From Gamsiella multidivaricata (lineage: Eukaryota; Mortierellomycota; Mortierellomycetes; Mortierellales; Mortierellaceae), in NCBI RefSeq assembly GCF_025024155.1, contig NW_026251749.1, positions 124,001-188,000 of the forward strand: a DNA stretch of 64,000 nucleotides. The letters are read 5' to 3'. Below, piece after piece: positions 58,842 to 64,000 of the stretch. How positions within the stretch are numbered: the first letter of the stretch is position 1; each line of letters opens with the position of its first letter. The translations under genes and the position numbers were made by a program. The notes under the pieces are model-generated. The model saw only the letters and a list, made by a program, of their open reading frames with translations, was not told the DNA's origin and did no database searches.

Positions 58842-59043
58842 GGTGCAAAACTGATTCAATGATGCGATGAATTTTGCGTTGACACTCGCCTACAAGGAAC
58901 CAATGCCTCAACCATCGTCATATTCACCACAAATGTAGCCCATCCAATGACGAACAGGGCTGCTGGCTTCGGAGCCAGAAGTATGCACACCCATTGCGGC
59001 ATGAGGATTGTGCCATCCGTCATCATTGAATCAGTTTTGCACC
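58842..59043. mobile_element. MITE of 202 bp with perfect 23-bp inverted ends
   Basis: The left end (58842-58864) and right end (59021-59043) are perfect inverted complements over 23 bases, starting GGTGCAAAACTGATTC. The flanking bases TAC occur on both sides (58839-58841 and 59044-59046) as a likely 3-bp target duplication. The short minus-strand frame inside (58856-59074) is not evidence of a gene. It lies inside the LTR-bounded interval. Confidence 0.75.
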
Positions 59044-59177
59044 TACCCCTTGAATACGAAGAACGGATTTTCAAAATGGCACCTCTTTAGTAGTCTAGCA
59101 AAGATTGTGTAGGTAAACTAGTATATATTGCGAGGAGGACCGCATCCAGCAACGTTCTCACATACGGACAATCAATG

Positions 59178-59414
59178 TTAATTTTTGACAACAGCAGGAA
59201 GAACTTCGGGGCACAACAACTTGCCACCGAGTCTTGAGCAGCTACAATCGCGGTAGCACGCGTTACCAAGTGGATCATCCGAGCATGACAGAATCCAGGC
59301 AAAGGCTGCGTCTGTTATGACATTTGATGGCGATTGGAATACCGCGGGACGTGATAGCACATTCACGCATGCGCAGACTGTGATACACGACTTGACAACA
59401 AGGGACAACTGCAT
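59178..59414 (-). CDS. Possible small secreted cysteine-rich peptide
   Basis: ATG at 59414 opens a 78-codon frame. The first 20 or so residues are hydrophobic (MQLSLVVKSCITVCACVNVL) and could be a signal peptide, although a Lys interrupts the core. The remainder has a cysteine-rich segment (SCSDDPLGNACYRDCSCSRL, then KLLCPE). It is oriented opposite to the other secreted-protein gene in the same element. It is too short and unsupported to be sure; it could be chance. Confidence 0.3.
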   Translation of the reverse strand: MQLSLVVKSCITVCACVNVLSRPAVFQSPSNVITDAAFAWILSCSDDPLGNACYRDCSCSRLGGKLLCPEVLPAVVKN

Positions 59415-60009
59415 TTTTATAGCTGCGTATGAGGGATTTGGACGCGAGCGGACGTTATTCAGCTGAGTGTTGATGCGGTTTTCAGCAAAGCTCGCGCCAC
59501 GGAAGACGAAGGAATCTCCTTACCTTAGTTGAGAGCGCAACAATAGGTGGAGACGTACACTGGAATGAGAGGATGTAAATACACGAATTCACATTTAAAG
59601 AGACGGGAAGATGATATGACATATAAATTAGAGCTGACCTACATCAATATAATGACAGGGATTGAAGCAAGTAGAAGAAGAGGATGAAGCTGACAGAAAA
59701 TTGGGGTGTCTGGAGAGGAAGTAGCGCTTCGATAAAGGAAAGAAAGGAAGCACCAGGAAGGCTCTTTATTCGCAATCGACAGAGTAATCAGAATGCAAAA
59801 GCACGATGTCCGTCCTTCAAGTTTGCTTTGCGCCAAAACAAGCAACCTCGGTTGACTTTTTTTTTTTTTTTGGCTGTAAACTCCTTTCTCTTCACTAATC
59901 CGGACAGTCAATTGTACACCAGTACGCAATACATCTCTTAAGACTAGGATTACTATGTGTTCCTTGAGTCGTTCTTACAGAAAAACTATTTGCGAGGTCT
60001 AACCTGGGA

Positions 60010-60445
60010 GACTTTTGGCCAATATTCCAAGGGCGGATTGCTGCTGTGCTGCTAGTTGACAAGTACAGGGCTCTCAATGTTGTAGGGAAAGAAGGCGAGC
60101 AACAACAACCAAGGTGCTGCGATCACGCGTGATTTAGTATTCCGCCCTCGGATTCTCATGGTCATGAGCTCGCTCTCTGTCGATTCCTATTACCCAGACC
60201 AGTTCCTCTCTTGCCAATGTTCATAGGACTGTCTGCTACTGTATTTTTTGTTGACAAGTACAGAGCTCACAGTGTTGAAGGAAAGAGAGCGAGCGGCAAA
60301 ACCTAGATGTTGCGATCATGAGTGATTTAGCACCCCTCTCTCGGATTCTCATGGTCATGAGCTCGCTCTCAGTCGAGTCTTGTTACCCAGACCACTTCCC
60401 CTCTTACCAATGTTCATGGGGCTGTCTGCTGCTGTGCTTTTTGTT
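60010..60445. repeat. Tandem repeat, unit about 190 bp
   Basis: Two nearly full units plus the start of a third, with period about 190-193 bp. Marker words recur at about 60055/60250/60445 (TTGACAAGTACAG and variants), 60155/60350 (GGATTCTCATGGTCATGAGC) and 60215/60408 (CCAATGTTCAT). It lies 415 bp upstream of the secreted-protein ATG and may act as part of its promoter or as a structural repeat of the element. Confidence 0.7.
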
Positions 60446-60859
60446 GACAGGCAGTGCATGGCTCACAATGATGATGTTCTGATATCAATGCAATTCAAAA
60501 GCAACGGCCAAGTTATCCCGTACCCGCTGCATTGAACTTGGCAAATTTCCCAGGCACAGCACCACTTTTGTCGACTCGTAGGATGGCGCCGACATGTACA
60601 TGTTTTGGTCATTGGCGGAAACGAACGCGCTTGGGAATGGTTATGGGCGCCAATCCGAACAAACAAAGAAAAACGCATAGCATAGGCTCGTTCAATGCTC
60701 ACTAAAAGTACGTCGCATCGCCTTTGTAGAAGAATTTACCCACACCTTTACTTTCAAGACCGTTGGCTTTGGTGTCCGCTCATACAAATAGCTCATTTTC
60801 GCTCGGTTGCTTCTGAGCCATCGTCTCATCGTTCCACATTAATCGCTTCCATTTTGAAC

Positions 60860-61282
60860 ATGCTCAAGGTCCATCTGGCTCTCGCACTATGCGTCTCCGC
60901 GCTCCTGGCTCGGCCAAAAACTGCTGATTCTTTCTTTTTCTACGTGGAGAATTTCAAGGGCATTCCTTGCAATGGCGGTCTTGGTCAAGCAAGATCTAGA
61001 AACGGCTGTACTGTGGGCGGCGGAAAAACGGGTTATTTCCAGAGCGTCCAATACGTCGGCGGTAATATGGGCGACGTCGCAGCCTACGCACAACAAAACG
61101 GAAACGAATGTGGTGCGTACATCACCCGAGGCGAAGTGTGTGCCAGCTCAGGAAAGATATCTCTCATCACAGCTGCGAAATTTGAGCCACGATCCTGCGG
61201 AAAACCGAGCGTTTGTCTTGCGGTCAAACAAAAAGGCACCGTGGTGTCAGAACAATATAATCCAACTCACGATCTTTGTTGA
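60860..61282 (+). CDS. Small secreted cysteine-rich protein
   Basis: A single exon of 140 aa. The frame is open further upstream (from 60695), but the ATG at 60860 begins a clear signal peptide: MLKVHLALALCVSALLA, probably cleaved before residues 20-25. The mature part has seven cysteines (residues 37, 50, 84, 94, 113, 119, 140), an aromatic start (FFFYVENFKG), Gly-rich turns (CTVGGGKTGYF, GGNMGDVAAY) and a terminal Cys. The size, signal peptide and cysteine content fit a secreted effector-like protein, but no family was recognised and no role can be assigned. An odd cysteine number would leave one unpaired unless it dimerises. It is the only convincing intact gene between the two LTR-like repeats. 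Confidence 0.68.
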   Translation: MLKVHLALALCVSALLARPKTADSFFFYVENFKGIPCNGGLGQARSRNGCTVGGGKTGYFQSVQYVGGNMGDVAAYAQQNGNECGAYITRGEVCASSGKISLITAAKFEPRSCGKPSVCLAVKQKGTVVSEQYNPTHDLC

Positions 61283-61335
61283 TCGTCTATCTCTGTAAAC
61301 AAGCAAGCACCGATGCTCATTGTCTATACGTTTTG

Positions 61336-61644
61336 TGTAAGACTTGTGGGTGAACGAGTTGAAAACGAGGGGAGACGAGTAGACAGGGTGAGTGAACAAG
61401 ACGAATGTGTGAAGGCAATTATTTATTGGCTAGACTGTTGTGAGTGTATGAACTGGGGTTTAACTACATAGTCTGTCCTTCCTTATATAGATCAGAGAAT
61501 AAAGGTCCTGATTAGTAATCCATGGTTCTAGGCGTTTCGGTGTTGCCTTTGCTCATGGAGCTTTCTGTGATGAGGACGGCGTTGATCCAATCTTAGACGC
61601 GTCTAGCGTCACATGATAATACCAATCAGAGCTAAACTCTGACA
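61336..61644 (+). repeat. LTR-like direct repeat, right copy
   Basis: Second copy of the repeat, directly downstream of the secreted-protein gene. Its AATAAA could serve as the 3' processing signal for that gene. The LINE remnant starts immediately after it. Confidence 0.85.
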
Positions 61645-61649
61645 GTTGC

Positions 61650-63887
61650 TGTACTACAGTGCTCCCACCTAAGGAAGCAGCACGCGTACTGGGGGTATGG
61701 GTTAACTCAGCCCGTTCAACAACACCTACAACTCGCACTTTGGAAACAGAGGTCGCCCAGCTCTGCAATATTATGAGCCGTAAGGCCATCACCGATCGCA
61801 TTGCAACCACTATCGTCAATAGCGTCCTGATCCCCAAGATTCTGTATCGCAGCACCATTCAAGTCATCTCACCGTCGCGCCTCAAAAAGCTCACGGGGAA
61901 GTATATCCAACTAATCAAACGCAAATCGGGCCTGACTTCGACCACGCCCAACAGCATTCTCTTTCACCGGCACCTCGGAGGTCTCAAACGATTGTCCGAC
62001 GCTCAAGACGAGGAACAGATCAGTTCACTACATAGCCGACTCAACGATGGAGGTATTGTAGGTGATCTCTGCGGAGCACGGCTCGCTGCGCTTCAGCGAC
62101 GGGGCGGGCTGGAACAGGTGCCCACGGCTACACCGCTACGTGTCAAACCATACCGTCATTGTCTTATCTCCAACGTATGTCGCTTGATGGCTGACAGGAA
62201 CATCACATCTACCCTGAACAATGCTGACGCTCTCGGCGTCCCACCGACAGCACGGAGCATCACGGACTGGCGCACCCAGCCGTCAGGAGAAATCGCACGA
62301 GGATTTGCGAGTGTTGGTCTTTTTTCAACAGATCAGATCATGGATGAAGGATTGGAGGTGCGGTCGTGGCCCTTCCTTCGCAAGCAGCAACGAGTCAAAG
62401 GACCATCCAGACAATGGTTTCATGATTTCCAGTCCTGGATCACACGCGACGATCACCGGCGTAGCTTCATCAGCCAGTGGATCGCAGCAGAAAGACGCAG
62501 GATGGGCGAATGCGCACACGACTGCCCTCGCTGTGTTGACCAAGCTGTACCCCCTCCAAACAAGAAGTCCTGCGAGAGGTGATAGGGCCCCTCACGGAGA
62601 TCGAGGAGAGACAAGCGAGGCGTACTGCTGAGGACCGTACAATATCGCGATCCGACTCAAGGAATATAGACGGAGACAGCGACGTGAAAAATATAATGGC
62701 ATGGATGAGGACCAGAAGGTACATGAAATGGAAAAAGCAGCACTCAATGACATGGATTCACAGCCAACTACCATTCAGGATGCGGTGACGCTCGCGTCCT
62801 TGGCTCCGCCGGTGCAAACGATCGATTTCCCATGGGTTGATATTGACCAAGAGACATGGCGAACGATCCGTGAGACTCGATGGAGGATCCCGCCTGGGCT
62901 AGGGGCAATTGTCCTTTATTCGGATGGATCAGTGAAGAACGCTGGCTCGGACACAGTCAGCCAATCGTTCGGTAGTGTCTATAGATGCCTCGACGGCTCA
63001 TTTCAGACGGCTATCTGTGGTACAACGACGGATTACGCATCATCCACCAAAGCAGAACTGGTGGGTCTGCTCGCGACAATTCTGTGCTGTCCCCGGGATC
63101 GCAACGCCATTATTCATATCGACAATAGAGCAGTGGTCCAACAGTTTGCGGCGTTAGTCAAGAATCGACATACAGCTACTCCACGACGACGGTTGAGAGC
63201 AGCATATGCCAACTGGTGGGCCGTGATCTACGAGGCGTACGTGCAGCAGGGCAGCAAAGTAGATGTTCAGTGGGTTAAAGGACACAGTGGCGATACTGGA
63301 AATGAGGCCGCTGACGAATTGACAGACAAGGCACACGACAGCGGGCGACGGCCATGGCAACTGAACACACAATATTTCACGGGCATGAAGACACATACGA
63401 CCTTCTGTGGTCAGCCAGCGGAGGACGACATTCGCCACTTGATCAAGCATCAGTCTGCAGCCAGAAACCATCATGCATGGACTTGCCAACAACGAACGAA
63501 ACAATTTATTCAGCAGTGGGAAGAAGTGGAGTGGCAATCCAGCCTTGCTATAATACATGAGAAAAATCCGCCAGGGGGTTTTTCACCAGCCTTGCGGATT
63601 GCAACCATCGGTCCCACAGGATCAAGAAAATCCATGGTATGCTGCCAACCATGCAGTACATGCACAGGTGGAAGCCGAATCTGTATACCACAGACAGATG
63701 CCAAGTGTGCCTTACCATGGTGGAGGATGCCCAGCACCTCTGGGTCTGCAGAGCCACACAGAACAGACGACAGGAAGAATGGAGAAAGACACTTGATGGG
63801 ATTCTAAGTCTTGGACGCACCTTGGTGGATAAGGCGAAGAAAAAGTGGTTGCACGACATGGAGGAGGCAATCAAGGATGGTCGATAA
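61650..63887 (+). pseudogene. Decayed, 5'-truncated LINE with RT C-terminus and RNase H
   Basis: The first frame (61650-62582) is the C-terminal part of a LINE reverse transcriptase after the catalytic core: ARVLGVWVN, RIATTIVNSVLIPKILYRS, TTPNSILFHRHLGGLKRLS. After several frame changes and a TGA at 62629, a second frame (about 62632-63570) carries an RNase H domain with its acidic residues and His: LYSDGSVKNAG, STKAELVGLLA, IIHIDNRAVVQQF, VQWVKGHSGDTGNEAADEL. A one-base shift in a G/T run near 63570 moves the end into a third frame, with a zinc-finger-like CQVCLTMVEDAQHLWVC up to 63887. Endonuclease, first RT half and any ORF1 are missing. The element cannot move by itself. Confidence 0.8.
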
Positions 63888-64000
63888 TTCACACGCACCG
63901 AACCGAGTTTTACCCCGTGCGAGCTAGACACCCTTTGGTGGAGTCTGCGTGAGATCCGGGGAGTGGAAACGATGGTGGATACGCGGGATGATGACTGGAT
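63888..64000. other. 3' end of the LINE or flank
   Basis: 113 bases to the window edge after the last LINE frame, with no poly-A tail visible. It is probably the LINE 3' UTR continuing out of the window. Confidence 0.35.

Larger units (their letters stand above)
58379..61644 (+). mobile_element. Putative non-autonomous LTR element carrying a secreted-protein gene
   Basis: Two direct repeats of about 310-330 bp (58379-58709 and 61336-61644) bound 3.3 kb. Each starts TGTAAG and ends CTCTGAC(A), and holds a TATA-like TTATATA and an AATAAA, as expected of an LTR. The five bases GTTGC occur directly before the left repeat (58374-58378) and directly after the right one (61645-61649), as a target-site duplication would. 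No gag, protease, integrase, tRNA primer site or polypurine tract was recognised inside. Instead the interior holds a 202 bp MITE, a ~190 bp tandem repeat and a gene for a small secreted cysteine-rich protein. Two independent solo LTRs would be the main alternative. Confidence 0.5.

Overview
The window is nuclear DNA of a filamentous fungus. Genes are split by short introns (about 50-500 bp) with GTRAGT-type donors and CAG/TAG acceptors. The protein families are fungal: Sec2-type Rab exchange factor, Met30/sconB F-box protein, F-box/LRR proteins, BTB protein and NACHT-WD40 receptors. The abundance of F-box/LRR genes, the architecture of the NACHT genes and a small N-terminal module at 35.4 kb recall Mortierellaceae (Mortierellomycota). 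That placement is from memory and is an inference.

Layout. 1-270 is the 3' end of an unidentified gene. 872-1746 is a decayed pogo/Tigger-like transposase. 1.9-13.4 kb is an ordinary gene block: an HPP-family membrane protein (-), a Sec2-like Rab GEF (+), an F-box/LRR gene with one in-frame TGA (-) and a Met30/sconB-like SCF receptor (-). 13.4-19.7 kb is gene-poor, with simple repeats, a diverged tandem repeat and a reverse-transcriptase scrap.

19.2-34.7 kb holds two tandem copies of a roughly 7.5 kb unit. Each encodes a giant NLR-like protein (about 1,900 aa): an N-terminal helical region, a NACHT NTPase, pentapeptide-like repeats and 15-16 WD40 repeats. The two genes are mosaics. A roughly 1.9 kb tract is almost identical while the flanks have diverged, and one WD blade inside that tract has been swapped. 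Their upstream regions share exon-like segments, and a third copy of this upstream region lies at 57.7-58.4 kb. This is the most unusual locus in the window and looks like a recombining set of non-self recognition receptors.

35.4-57 kb carries a frameshifted two-exon gene, a RhoGEF with PH, FYVE and a second FYVE-like zinc finger (-), an unidentified three-exon gene (-), an F-box/LRR gene (-) divergent from an O6-alkylguanine-DNA alkyltransferase (+), a decayed unidentified gene (-), a BTB-domain gene (+) and a ubiquitin-specific protease (+) with several PCNA-binding-like (PIP) motifs in its N-terminal region.

57.7-64 kb is a transposon nest. The NLR-leader fragment is cut by a 3.3 kb element bounded by two LTR-like repeats. 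Inside the element are a 202 bp MITE, a ~190 bp tandem repeat and a gene for a small secreted cysteine-rich protein. It is followed by a decayed LINE with the RT C-terminus and an RNase H domain. No tRNA, rRNA or CRISPR was recognised. All functional calls rest on motif recognition by eye; splice models were checked for reading frame but not against transcripts.
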